Below, in pieces: positions 36,060 through 44,064 of a DNA stretch of 64,000 nt. How positions within the stretch are numbered: position 1 is the stretch's first letter; every line of letters starts with the position of its first letter. The translations under genes were made by a program, and so were the position numbers. The notes under the pieces are model-generated. The model was given only the letters and a program-made list of their open reading frames with translations, ran no database searches and was not told the origin of the DNA. Where the stretch lies: assembly GCF_015864575.1 (NCBI RefSeq), contig NZ_JADYWW010000001.1, positions 1,883,719 through 1,947,718 of the forward strand, written 5' to 3'. The DNA is from Salinibacterium sp. SWN248. Its GTDB lineage: Bacteria > Actinomycetota > Actinomycetes > Actinomycetales > Microbacteriaceae.

Positions 36060-36065
36060 AGACTA
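36060..36065 (-). promoter_or_regulatory. Probable -10 box of the thioesterase gene
   Basis: On the minus strand TAGTCT is followed by six bases (GGGGGA, which could also be a ribosome site) and the GTG start. Confidence 0.35.
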
Positions 36066-36128
36066 GTTAGCTCGTCGCGCGCCGGCATCATTTCGCTGCC
36101 TGCAGCATTTCGTTGCCCTGCAGGGTTG

Positions 36129-36395
36129 TCAGTGCGAACGAAGTAACTCGATCAATTCAGCCTTCCTGAGCGCCGAATACCCCTGGAGTCCCAGCTCGCG
36201 GGCTCTCTTCCTAAGATCTGCCACGGTCCAATCGTCATAGGAACCTGCCTCTCCCCCGCGGTGTCCCACCTCGGAACGCCCGTCCCGCGCGGCAGCGTTA
36301 GAGATGCGAGCCGCCTTCTCCGCGGAAGCGCCGTCATCCCTCAACAACTCGTACAGTTCAGGATCCTTGAGACCGGAGTTTTTGTTCTTAAGCAT
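36129..36395 (-). CDS. Small Rho N-terminal/SAP-like domain protein
   Basis: The 88-residue protein starts with LKDPELYELLRDDGASAEKAARISNAAA and ends in a helix-extended-loop-helix of the Rho-N/SAP type (WTVADLRKRARELGLQGYSALRKAELIELLRSH). This small family is common in actinobacteria and probably binds nucleic acid. The ATG at 36395 has an AGGAAGG site. The 190 bases upstream, to the radical SAM gene, show nothing I can call. Confidence 0.85.
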   Translation of the reverse strand: MLKNKNSGLKDPELYELLRDDGASAEKAARISNAAARDGRSEVGHRGGEAGSYDDWTVADLRKRARELGLQGYSALRKAELIELLRSH

Positions 36396-36585
36396 CTGCC
36401 TTCACCTTCCTGACGTTACCGACCACGGCGATAGTGAGTAAGTCGCGCGCTCCGCCGCACGCCGCCGTTCGTGTTCTGCGAAACATTACGCACCGCATTC
36501 GGCGTTGTTGACGATTGTGCGAGAACGCTCAGCGACCGCGGGCCGAACACCCAGCAAGACTGAGACGACAGCGACGAAGACGGCG

Positions 36586-37677
36586 CTAAAAAAGCATGGG
36601 TTGCGGCATTGCACGTGCCGCCAACTCTGGCGGCATTTCTTCCGCGATTAACGATCGGCCGATGAGACCAGAATGAACCGGGGTGTGGGCACGGGAACCG
36701 ACGATTCCTGTCGCAGGATCGAGCAGTGTTCGCTCCAGCCGGTGACGACGGATGATCGGCTTCAGTTTGGCTGCCAGCCACTGGCGATATTCCTTCGGGG
36801 CATAGTTGCCTCGCGAATACATCGAACGATATTTGCCGAGCAGTTCAGGATGCGCCTGCTCAAGCCAGCCGAGATACCACTCCTTTGTTCCCGGCTTCAG
36901 ATGCAGCGCCGAGTACGCAATCGAGGTTGCCCCGGCCTCTTTAGCCTGAGAAACGGCACGCTCAAGATGGTCTCGCGTGTCGGTCAAGAACGGCAGAATT
37001 GGCATCAGAAAGACAGCGCAATCGAGTCCAGCATCGCGCACAGCGCTCACCGTCGCCAAGCGAGCCTTCGCGGTAGGCGTGCCAGGCTCGACGGACTGCT
37101 GTAGCTCGTCGTCGTAAATCGCGATCGACATCCCTACATCAACAGGCACATGCTGGCTTGCCTCGGACAAGAGGGCAAGATCGCGCCGCAACAACGTGCC
37201 TTTCGTCAAGATTGACAGGGGCGTTCCGGATGCCGCGAGGGCGGCAATGATGCCGGGCATCAGCCGATACCGGCCCTCCGCGCGCTGGTACGGATCCGTA
37301 TTCGTGCCGAGCGCGACCGGATGCCGCCCCCAACTGGGTTTGCTGAGCTCCTTAGCCAGAACCTCAGCCACGTTCACCTTGACGATGATCTGCGTGTCGA
37401 AGTCTTTGCCCGCGTCAAGATCGAGGAACTCGTGGGTCGGACGAGCGAAGCAATACGTGCACTGGTGCAGGCATCCGCGCATCGGATTGATCGTCCAACC
37501 GAAGGGCATATCGCTGGCCGTTGGCACTTTGTTGAGGGCGCTCTTGGCAAGCACTTCGTAAAAGGTGACGCCATCGAACTCTGGGGTTCGCACCGTGCGC
37601 ACCAAGTTGTTGAGCTTGGCGAGACCAGGCAGCGCGTCGGGGGCCTCGCTATTGACCTGCTGCCCACTCCATCGCAT
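36586..37677 (-). CDS. Radical SAM protein, Rv2578c family
   Basis: The 363-residue protein has the radical SAM cysteine motif CLHQCTYC (CxxxCxxC), in the context INPMRGCLHQCTYCFARPTHE typical of the Rv2578c/SplB-like family. The reaction is unknown; relation to spore photoproduct lyase suggests DNA repair. The ATG at 37677 (MRWSGQQ) is chosen because it is where the family starts; a longer frame runs through the TetR gene and is ignored. It is preceded directly by a LexA box, which fits a DNA-damage role. Confidence 0.87.
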   Translation of the reverse strand: MRWSGQQVNSEAPDALPGLAKLNNLVRTVRTPEFDGVTFYEVLAKSALNKVPTASDMPFGWTINPMRGCLHQCTYCFARPTHEFLDLDAGKDFDTQIIVKVNVAEVLAKELSKPSWGRHPVALGTNTDPYQRAEGRYRLMPGIIAALAASGTPLSILTKGTLLRRDLALLSEASQHVPVDVGMSIAIYDDELQQSVEPGTPTAKARLATVSAVRDAGLDCAVFLMPILPFLTDTRDHLERAVSQAKEAGATSIAYSALHLKPGTKEWYLGWLEQAHPELLGKYRSMYSRGNYAPKEYRQWLAAKLKPIIRRHRLERTLLDPATGIVGSRAHTPVHSGLIGRSLIAEEMPPELAARAMPQPMLF

Positions 37678-37684
37678 ACCGTTT

Positions 37685-37704
37685 ATTCGAACACATGTTC
37701 GAAT
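37685..37704. promoter_or_regulatory. LexA (SOS) box upstream of the radical SAM gene
   Basis: TCGAAC-ACAT-GTTCGA at 37687-37702, extended to 8-base arms, is a perfect match to the actinobacterial SOS box. It ends 7 bases from the ATG at 37677, so LexA would block transcription start. Confidence 0.85.
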
Positions 37705-37729
37705 AGTGCGCAAGCCGACGCGCGCGAGC

Positions 37730-38293
37730 CTAGGCCGCAGACACCAGCTCCCGCGCGAACTGTGCGATATCGCGAACCTGGGCCGAATCTCTCGTGAGCT
37801 TGGCCGTCGTGAGCGCGCCGTCGTAAAGAACAATGAGCCGCGTGATCACGCCCTCGGCCGCATCCGGCCCCATGATGTGGGTCACATGAGTGCGAAGCAC
37901 CCGACGGTAGCGGGCAATTGATGACTGAACGTCAGCCATGTCGGGGCACTCGATGGCCGCATTAGTGAAGGGGCAGCCGTAGAAAGTGCCCTCGTCGACT
38001 TGATCGGCGACCGCGGTGAAGAGACGCGCGACGCGTTCTGCGGTCGAGGCGCGCTCGTCGTCGAACTCCGTCACCCGGTCCAACCAGGCATCCGCCTCTT
38101 CATCGAGGTAGGCCGCGATGAGAGCTTCTTTGCTCGGGAAGTGGTGATACATGCTGCCTTTGGCAACTCCCGCTTTCGCGATCACCGTATCGATTCCCGT
38201 CGCATTGATGCCATGCGTGTAGAAGAGATCCGCCGCAGTAGCGAGGAGTTTCATTCTCGACGTCACGCGGATCTGAGGAGTTTCTGAGGCCAT
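37730..38293 (-). CDS. TetR-family transcriptional regulator
   Basis: The 187-residue protein has the TetR helix-turn-helix at the N-terminus (KLLATAADLFYTHGINATGIDTVIAKAGVAKGSMYHHFPSKEAL) and an AcrR/TetR C-terminal ligand domain with FYGCPFTNAAIE. Divergent from the DsrE gene with two operators between them, so it probably represses both itself and that gene. Ends 52 bases before the radical SAM start. Confidence 0.9.
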   Translation of the reverse strand: MASETPQIRVTSRMKLLATAADLFYTHGINATGIDTVIAKAGVAKGSMYHHFPSKEALIAAYLDEEADAWLDRVTEFDDERASTAERVARLFTAVADQVDEGTFYGCPFTNAAIECPDMADVQSSIARYRRVLRTHVTHIMGPDAAEGVITRLIVLYDGALTTAKLTRDSAQVRDIAQFARELVSAA

Positions 38294-38294
38294 G

Positions 38295-38323
38295 TTGCAA
38301 TTCTAGACGAACCCGTCTATATT
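38295..38323 (+). promoter_or_regulatory. Sigma-70-type promoter of the DsrE gene
   Basis: TTGCAA at 38295-38300, a 17-base spacer and TATATT at 38318-38323 form a good promoter. A TetR operator lies in the spacer and another just downstream. Confidence 0.65.
38304..38319. promoter_or_regulatory. TetR operator 1
   Basis: TAGACG-AACC-CGTCTA, an inverted repeat in the -35/-10 spacer of the DsrE promoter; the same arms as operator 2. Confidence 0.75.
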
Positions 38324-38324
38324 T

Positions 38325-38344
38325 TCTAGACGGATCCGTCTAGA
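38325..38344. promoter_or_regulatory. TetR operator 2, perfect 20-bp palindrome
   Basis: TCTAGACGGATCCGTCTAGA is fully palindromic and centred 23 bases from operator 1, just downstream of the -10 box. Confidence 0.8.
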
Positions 38345-38375
38345 AACGCTGGATGGCCAACACAAGGAGTTTTCA

Positions 38376-38732
38376 ATGTCAGACCTCAAGATCGCCGTAG
38401 TCATTCTCGAGACGCTCGAGAACAACAACGCTCGCGTCTACCGCGGACTCAAGACCGCCCTCGAGTTCAAGGCCGCCGGCGACGACGTCATCGTCATGTT
38501 CGACGGCTCAGGTGTTGAGACCCTCGCAAAGATCGCCGACGCTGGCCACCCCATGAACGGCCTTGTCGCCGCCCTCGGCGACACGATCATCGGCGCCTGC
38601 GAATTCTGCGCCAAGTCGCACAAGGTATTCGAACCCATCCGTGACGGCGGCTTCCCCCTGCTTTCCGACAACGGCGGCGAAGCCAGCGTTCGTAAGCTCG
38701 TCGTCGACGGCTACCAGATCTTGAACTACTAG
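38376..38732 (+). CDS. DsrE/DsrF-like family protein
   Basis: The 118-residue protein has the DsrE fold: LKIAVVILETLENNNARVYRGLKTALEFKAAGDDVIVMFDGSGV, and ends VRKLVVDGYQILNY. Cysteines lie in GACEFCAKSHK, in the region that holds the active Cys of sulfur-carrier DsrE proteins, so a sulfur-transfer or sensing role is possible. RBS AAGGAG before the ATG. Controlled by the divergent TetR gene (inferred). Confidence 0.85.
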   Translation: MSDLKIAVVILETLENNNARVYRGLKTALEFKAAGDDVIVMFDGSGVETLAKIADAGHPMNGLVAALGDTIIGACEFCAKSHKVFEPIRDGGFPLLSDNGGEASVRKLVVDGYQILNY

Positions 38733-38755
38733 CGCCAACTCCCCCGAGCAGCGCA

Positions 38756-38798
38756 ACGGCCCGGCGTGACCCACCACGACGGTGGGCACCCGGGCCGT
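38756..38798. terminator. Hairpin between the convergent DsrE and membrane-protein genes
   Basis: A 9-bp outer stem (38756-38764 with 38790-38798) and a 6-bp inner stem (CCCACC/GGTGGG) form a strong hairpin between two convergent stop codons. No clear T-run follows. Confidence 0.6.
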
Positions 38799-38808
38799 GC
38801 ACAGTTGT

Positions 38809-39279
38809 TCATCGACGTGAAGCGAGAACGCGCACTGCAACCAATCCGAGGATGACGCCGAAGATCATGTGGCCCATCAAGGACAAGAGCGCAGCGGTAT
38901 CGATAGCGAAGAGGGCTCCGCCGAGCATGAGCGGCATCATCATGAGGGGCCCAAGGACCCACCAGATCGCGCCGTAGACGAAACCTACGACCGCACCACG
39001 GGCGTAGTTCGCGAGAAGCAGATTGCCGAATAGGACCGTTAGCCCGATTCCGATCATGATTGAAATCATGAGGTGGACAAGGAATCCAACGACGGCCGAT
39101 TCAGAGCCAACCATCATGGCGAGCGTGGGCAGCATGCCCATCATTGCCATCATCATCCCGAAGACGAGACCGCCGGCAACACCGCCGACGACACCCGCCA
39201 GAATGCGGCGACCGAACGATGCGGAAGGGTGAGGGGTGACGGATTTCTTCGCAGTGGTGGAGTCATTTGTTGCAGTCAT
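38809..39279 (-). CDS. Small polytopic membrane protein of unknown function
   Basis: The 156-residue protein has a 25-residue polar N-terminus and four or five hydrophobic helices with many Gly, Met and Ala (for example GVVGGVAGGLVFGMMMAMMGMLP). I do not recognise the family. The ATG at 39279 follows GGAAAGG; a frame extension to 39321 is unlikely. No operon partner on its strand. Confidence 0.7.
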   Translation of the reverse strand: MTATNDSTTAKKSVTPHPSASFGRRILAGVVGGVAGGLVFGMMMAMMGMLPTLAMMVGSESAVVGFLVHLMISIMIGIGLTVLFGNLLLANYARGAVVGFVYGAIWWVLGPLMMMPLMLGGALFAIDTAALLSLMGHMIFGVILGLVAVRVLASRR

Positions 39280-39487
39280 TGAACTACCTTTCCGATAGGT
39301 GTTGCGTGTAATTGGCGACACTACGGAAGGGCTGAGACGAGTTCAGCAATCTCGAATACACAGCGGCGATCGAAACCGCGTCCGGTGTTGTCAACACCGA
39401 GGGATGGCGATAATTCGCCCCACGATTGAGCACCGCTGGCTCGCGGGCAGTGCTAGCGCTGCTATCGTCGTGGGAGTGTTTTCTAAA

Positions 39488-40012
39488 GTGACTGTTCCGA
39501 CAACTCTCCAGACGCGAGACGGCGAAATGATTCTTCGCTACTCCGCTCTTGGCGACATCGACACCATTCTGCAGCTCCTCGCAGACGACGCGATTAGCGC
39601 GCTTCGAGGCGACAACGCACGACCAGAAGACCGCCCCGCCTACGAAAAGGCGTTTCACGCCATCGCCACGACACCCGCGAATGCGCTCCTCGTCGTCGAA
39701 GCACCCTCAGGGGATGTCGTCGCCACCATGCAGTTGACCGCCATTCCCGGAATGGCCCGCCGCGGCTCGCACCGCCTCCAAGTCGAAGCCGTGAGAGTAG
39801 CCGCGAGTCAGCGTTCGAGTGGAATCGGCGGCGCGATGATGCGGTGGGTTATCGACACCGCAGCGCCCACGCTTGGTGCCACCCTCATCCAGCTCACTTC
39901 TGACGAAGCCCGCACCGACGCCCACCGGTTCTACACGAAGCTTGGCTTTGAGGCGTCTCACATTGGTTTCAAATACGCCGTCGACCTGCACCGCGAAACC
40001 CCAGCGCCGTAG
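39488..40012 (+). CDS. GNAT-family N-acetyltransferase
   Basis: The 174-residue protein has the GNAT fold: ILRYSALGDIDTILQLLADD at the N-terminus, acetyl-CoA loop VEAVRVAASQRSSGIGGAMMRWVID, and the C-terminal LTSDEARTDAHRFYTKLGFEASH motif. The target is unknown. The GTG at 39488 is chosen for GGGAG 11 bases upstream; the GTG at 39476 is also possible. The open frame extends further back without similarity. Confidence 0.83.
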   Translation: MTVPTTLQTRDGEMILRYSALGDIDTILQLLADDAISALRGDNARPEDRPAYEKAFHAIATTPANALLVVEAPSGDVVATMQLTAIPGMARRGSHRLQVEAVRVAASQRSSGIGGAMMRWVIDTAAPTLGATLIQLTSDEARTDAHRFYTKLGFEASHIGFKYAVDLHRETPAP

Positions 40013-40044
40013 CCCCAGGGTCGCGGCGCAACAGCCGTGACGCG

Positions 40045-41415
40045 CTAGCCCCGACGACGATAACTCGCTCCTGCGTGCTCGTCAGGGAGCCTGTTGCCAC
40101 GCCCGTGCAGCTTGTGGCGCAGCGTACCTTCCACGTATTCCTCAGGATAGGTTCCGCGAGCTCGAAGCACCGGAATGACGTGCTCGACGACATCCTCAAA
40201 CGTGCCCGGCGTGATCGCGTAGGCAAGGTTGAAGCCGTCGACATCCGTCTCTGCCACCCACTCCTCGAGCTCATCGGCGATCTCTTCGCCAGAACCGATG
40301 ATGAACGGCCCCAAGCCACCAATCGCACCAAGCCGCGCGATGTCCCGAACCTTCCATTCGCTGCCGTCGTCATTGGCCTGCTGAAAGTTCGCCACCGTCG
40401 ACTGGATTGCGTTGCTCTTGACATTGCCAATGGGCTCATCGAGGTCGTACTGCGAGAGGTCGATGCCCATCCATCCCGACATGAACACCAGCGCACCTTC
40501 CTCGCTGGCATAGCTCAAGTAATCGGCATGCTTCGCGTGAGCTTTCTCCGTTGTCTCATCCGTGATGATCGTCAGAAGCGTGTAGATGCGCGCCGAGTAG
40601 CGATCGCGCCCAGCCTCTTCGAGAGCATCCCGGATGCGACCCACCGTTGCCTTGAGCCCTGCCTTGGTCGATGCCGCCACAAAGATCGCTTCAGCGTTGC
40701 CTGCGGCGAACTGGATTCCTCGCGGCGAAGCACCGGCCTGGTAAATGACCGGTGTTCGCTGCACCGACGGTTCTGACAAGTGGATGCCGGGAACGGTGAA
40801 GTGTTTGCCCTTGTGCTCGATGTCGTGCACCTTGCTGGGGTCAGTGAACACGCCGGACTCCCGGTCACGAATCACAGCATCGTCTTCCCACGACCCCTCC
40901 CACAACTTGTAGAGCACCTCAAGATATTCGTCAGCGTGGTCGTAGCGATCATCGTGTTCGAGCTGATCGTCGTTGCCCATGTTGCGCGCAGCCGAGGGCA
41001 GGTAGCCGGTCACGACATTCCAACCGATCCGGCCCTGCGTGAGGTGATCGAGCGTCGACATACGACGAGCAAAGGGGTAGGGATGCTCGTAGGCGGTTCC
41101 CGCCGTGATGCCGAATCCGAGGTTCTCGGTGACATGCGCCATGGCCGAGACGAGCAACAGCGGATCGTTCACCGGAACCTGGGCACCGTGGCGAATGGCG
41201 GCCTCATTCGAGCCCGCGTAGACGTCATAGGTGCCGAGGACATCCGCGATGAAGATGCCGTCGAAGGTTCCCTTTTCGAGCAACTGTGCGAGCTCGGTCC
41301 AATAATTGAGGTCTTTGTAGCGCCACGACTGATCGTCGGGGTGGCGCCACATTCCGGAGGACTGGTGAGCGACGCAGTTCATATCGAAGGCGTTGAAGCG
41401 AATTTGTCTAGGCAT
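40045..41415 (-). CDS. LLM class FMN-dependent monooxygenase (NtaA/SnaA/DszA family)
   Basis: The 456-residue protein is a TIM-barrel FMNH2-dependent monooxygenase of the NtaA/DszA type. Visible segments are IRFNAFDMNCVAHQSSGMWRHP, GTYDVYAGSNEAAIRHGAQVPVNDPLLLVSAMA, GRIGWNVVTGYLPSAARNMG and YQAGASPRGIQFAAGNAEAIF. It needs reduced flavin from a separate reductase; the divergent flavin reductase gene fits. The substrate (a sulfur, amine or chelate compound) is unknown. The ATG at 41415 has an AAGGG site. Confidence 0.9.
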   Translation of the reverse strand: MPRQIRFNAFDMNCVAHQSSGMWRHPDDQSWRYKDLNYWTELAQLLEKGTFDGIFIADVLGTYDVYAGSNEAAIRHGAQVPVNDPLLLVSAMAHVTENLGFGITAGTAYEHPYPFARRMSTLDHLTQGRIGWNVVTGYLPSAARNMGNDDQLEHDDRYDHADEYLEVLYKLWEGSWEDDAVIRDRESGVFTDPSKVHDIEHKGKHFTVPGIHLSEPSVQRTPVIYQAGASPRGIQFAAGNAEAIFVAASTKAGLKATVGRIRDALEEAGRDRYSARIYTLLTIITDETTEKAHAKHADYLSYASEEGALVFMSGWMGIDLSQYDLDEPIGNVKSNAIQSTVANFQQANDDGSEWKVRDIARLGAIGGLGPFIIGSGEEIADELEEWVAETDVDGFNLAYAITPGTFEDVVEHVIPVLRARGTYPEEYVEGTLRHKLHGRGNRLPDEHAGASYRRRG

Positions 41416-41559
41416 GCCCTTATGGTGCGCCGCAGCATCCGATAGTGCACCCGAGGACGAAACAATCGGTGAAACAGAAGGACACATATCGACATATTCT
41501 CGCTTCGTCGCGTGCTCGGGTGCACGCTTGTCCGCATCCCCGAAACATTGGATGGACGA

Positions 41560-42144
41560 ATGCACACGACAGCCCCCACTGCGCCTCGCACCGTCGAGCG
41601 CGCCCACCGCACCGATGACGATGCCCTGCCCGCCACCGGCCTGAGTGCAGCCGAGTTTGCGGCTGCCTTTCGCCAGCATCCAGGTGGAGTTGCGATTGTG
41701 ACGGCCGACTCTCCCCTCGGCCCTGTCGCCCTCACCGTGACGTCAATTGTCTCGGTCAGTGCGGATCCCCCGCTATTTGCGTTCTCCATTGGACATCAGG
41801 CATCCACCGCTACGGGGATTCGGAATGCGGACTCCTATGTCGTTCACTTTCTCAGCAGCGAACAATTGCCGATCGCGGAGCTGTGCGCGACAAGTGGCAT
41901 CGATCGGTTCGCCGACCGCTCGCTGTGGTCGCGGCTGCCGAGCGGCGAGCCATACTTTCCGAGCGCTCCTGTGCGGATTGTTGGCCAGCGGGTCGATCAA
42001 CTCGACACGGCGTCCGCGTCGTTGATTCTGGTTTTGGCGCAGGCGTCTCATGTGGGAAGCGAAACGGATGCTGCTCCCCCGCTGGTCTACCACGACCGCG
42101 GCTGGCACGAACTCGGCGAGCACTCGCAACTCGGGAAACGCTAG
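41560..42144 (+). CDS. Flavin reductase family protein
   Basis: The 194-residue protein has the flavin reductase-like (split barrel) fold: AAAFRQHPGGVAIVTADSPLGPVALTVTSIVSVSADPPLFAFSIG, SYVVHFLSSEQLPIAE, and a C-terminal DTASASLILVLAQASHVG. It would supply FMNH2 to the monooxygenase encoded on the other strand; the 144-base region between holds both promoters. The ATG at 41560 was chosen; the frame opens at 41512. Confidence 0.87.
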   Translation: MHTTAPTAPRTVERAHRTDDDALPATGLSAAEFAAAFRQHPGGVAIVTADSPLGPVALTVTSIVSVSADPPLFAFSIGHQASTATGIRNADSYVVHFLSSEQLPIAELCATSGIDRFADRSLWSRLPSGEPYFPSAPVRIVGQRVDQLDTASASLILVLAQASHVGSETDAAPPLVYHDRGWHELGEHSQLGKR

Positions 42145-42153
42145 CTCCAGACT

Positions 42154-42699
42154 TTAGCTTGCAGTCGTTCCTGCTGCGTGGGCAGGCGCAACGTCCTTGT
42201 CATCGCCCCAGCTCTCGACGAGCGTGATGCGGCCGCGGGATTCCTTGACCGCGAGCACCAGCGCGATGATACCGGTCGCTATTCCGATGACTCCCAGCGG
42301 GTTCGCGATACCGATGGCAATGCCGAGAGCAGGTTCGTTCGGCCCGCTCACGATTGTTTGCAGACCTTCTGGGGTGTTATCCGGAATCATTAGGCCCAGC
42401 AGGAACGCACAAACGCCGGAGGAGATGAGCATCGCGTGGGTGATGGGTCGAGTGCCAAAACCGCGAATCTGCGTGCGCCGCATAGCTAGCCCGACGAGTA
42501 CAAACAAGACGCCGAACAGTATTCCTAGCGTTGTCGCATAGACGATGGTGAGATCTCCACCGATGCCAAAAAGATGGCGACCGAAAGAAACCCAGCCAGC
42601 CACCGCGATCCCGAAGACAGTCACAGCGACACCGGTGCGGCCAGAGGCCGGCTCTCCCGGAGTCTCTCGAACTCGAATGGCGCTATACGTCACTGGCAT
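42154..42699 (-). CDS. Polytopic membrane protein of unknown function
   Basis: The 181-residue protein has five likely membrane helices with Gly-rich segments (VAVTVFGIAVAGWVSFG, LTIVYATTLGILFGVLFVLVGLAM, AMLISSGVCAFLLGLMIP, GVIGIATGIIALVLAV). I do not recognise a named family. The gene is convergent with the flavin reductase gene. Confidence 0.7.
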   Translation of the reverse strand: MPVTYSAIRVRETPGEPASGRTGVAVTVFGIAVAGWVSFGRHLFGIGGDLTIVYATTLGILFGVLFVLVGLAMRRTQIRGFGTRPITHAMLISSGVCAFLLGLMIPDNTPEGLQTIVSGPNEPALGIAIGIANPLGVIGIATGIIALVLAVKESRGRITLVESWGDDKDVAPAHAAGTTAS

Positions 42700-42744
42700 T
42701 CCTTAATCTTGCGGCGTCTCATCAATCGTAGCGATGACAAAACA

Positions 42745-42779
42745 GAAGGCGCGCCTCTCCCCACGAGAGACGCGCCTTC
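42745..42779 (-). terminator. Terminator at the end of the D-amino-acid-type gene cluster
   Basis: A 15-position stem with one mismatch (42745-42759 with 42765-42779) is followed on the minus strand by CTGTTTTG. It lies 23 bases after the last gene of the cluster. Confidence 0.75.
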
Positions 42780-42802
42780 GTCACAGAAGCAACGAGTGTG
42801 AC

Positions 42803-43648
42803 CTACGGAGCCACGCACTCCTGAGACATCGTTCCCAACCCGGTAATTGCGCTCCGCACAACTTCGCCCGCGCGCAAATAGCGGGGCGGGTTCTGTCCGA
42901 AGCCGACGCCGGGCGGTGTGCCAGTGAAGATCACATCACCGGGGCGCAATTCGACAATGGACGAGAGCTCACTGACGAGTCGTGGCACAGAAAACACCAT
43001 GTCGTTCATCGGTGCGCTCTGCACGAGAGCATCGTCGATCCAACACTCGAGAGTGATCTCTGACTGCTCAAGAAAGCTTTCCGTGTCAACGAACACTGGC
43101 CCGAGCGGTGCGAACCCTGCGAACGATTTGCCGAGCGAAAACTGCGGTGGCACTCCTCGCATCTGCACGTCGCGCGCCGAGTAGTCCTGGCCAATGCAGA
43201 AGCCTGCGATCGCCGCGAGTCCGTCGGCTTCGGCGATGTTGCGACCGCCCGAGCCCACGACAGCAACCAGCTCGACTTCCCAATCGACGCTATCGGTCGG
43301 CAATACGAGCGGTTCGAACGGACCCGAGATCGACGACGCAAACTTCGTGAAGACCATCGGATGCTCCGGAACGTTAAACCCGGACTCCGCAGCGTGATCA
43401 ACGTAGTTGAGCCCGACCGCAAAAATCTGCTGCGGGGCGTGCGCGAGCGCACCCCACTGAGCAGGTTCAAGTTCGGACTCGCTGCGGTCGCTTGCTACAG
43501 CATCCGCCTCCCACGCCTGGAACGGCGCCCAGTCGCGGTAGAGCTCGTCGACCGTGGCCGAGAATCGACCAGCACTCGCACGCTCGATATCGACAACGGT
43601 GCCGTCGACGAGGAGCGACGCTCGCCCGTCAATGACTGCGAGACGCAT
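42803..43648 (-). CDS. Fumarylacetoacetate hydrolase (FAH) family protein
   Basis: The 281-residue protein has the FAH catalytic fold: IFAVGLNYVDHAAESG, MVFTKFASSISGPFEPLVLPTDSVDWEVELVAVVG (metal-binding Glu), and VSELSSIVELRPGDVIFTGTPPGVG. The family hydrolyses acylpyruvates or decarboxylates 3-oxo acids and oxaloacetate. It is the last gene of the cluster, 2 bases after ridA, and might process a ketoacid product. Confidence 0.88.
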   Translation of the reverse strand: MRLAVIDGRASLLVDGTVVDIERASAGRFSATVDELYRDWAPFQAWEADAVASDRSESELEPAQWGALAHAPQQIFAVGLNYVDHAAESGFNVPEHPMVFTKFASSISGPFEPLVLPTDSVDWEVELVAVVGSGGRNIAEADGLAAIAGFCIGQDYSARDVQMRGVPPQFSLGKSFAGFAPLGPVFVDTESFLEQSEITLECWIDDALVQSAPMNDMVFSVPRLVSELSSIVELRPGDVIFTGTPPGVGFGQNPPRYLRAGEVVRSAITGLGTMSQECVAP

Positions 43649-43650
43649 TG

Positions 43651-44028
43651 CTACTTCGCGGGAAGCGCGACGATCGCGTCGAGCTCGACGTCGAAGCCAC
43701 GAAGGTTGGCCTGAATCGTCGTGCGCGCCGGGAGCGGTGCCGTGAGGAACTCTGCCGCGATCTCGTTGAACTCAGCGAAGTCATCGAGCGTCTTGAGGTA
43801 TACGCCGTAGCGCACGGTGTTCTCAAGGCTCGTGCCGGCAGCCTGAGCAACGGTCTCGAGGTTGCGGAAGGTCTGGCGAACCTGCTCAGCGAAGGTCTCG
43901 CCGACGCGGTTGCTGTCTTTATCGAACGGGCCCTGGCCGGCAAGGAACACGAGCGAGCCTGCGACGACGGCAGAGCTGTATGTGCCGGCGGGCTGAGGAG
44001 CGTCTGGGGTGGTGATTGCGTGGAACAT
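43651..44028 (-). CDS. ridA: RidA-family enamine/imine deaminase
   Basis: RidA-type proteins hydrolyse reactive enamines and imines released by PLP enzymes. The 125 residues show VAGSLVFLAGQGPFDKDSNRVGETFAEQVRQTF, TSLENTVRYGVYLK and PARTTIQANLRGFDVELDAIVAL; the Arg of PARTTI is the substrate-binding residue. Membership in a cluster with two PLP enzymes and a D-aminoacylase fits this job. Directly upstream of FAH. Confidence 0.92.
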   Translation of the reverse strand: MFHAITTPDAPQPAGTYSSAVVAGSLVFLAGQGPFDKDSNRVGETFAEQVRQTFRNLETVAQAAGTSLENTVRYGVYLKTLDDFAEFNEIAAEFLTAPLPARTTIQANLRGFDVELDAIVALPAK

Positions 44029-44064
44029 TGATGCCTTTCTTTGGGGTTGGTTGGGGTGCCCGCA

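Noticed and set aside
36586-37833. Longer start for the radical SAM gene (415 residues)
   Set aside because: The added 52 residues are Arg-rich, overlap the TetR gene and cross the LexA box; family similarity begins at 37677.
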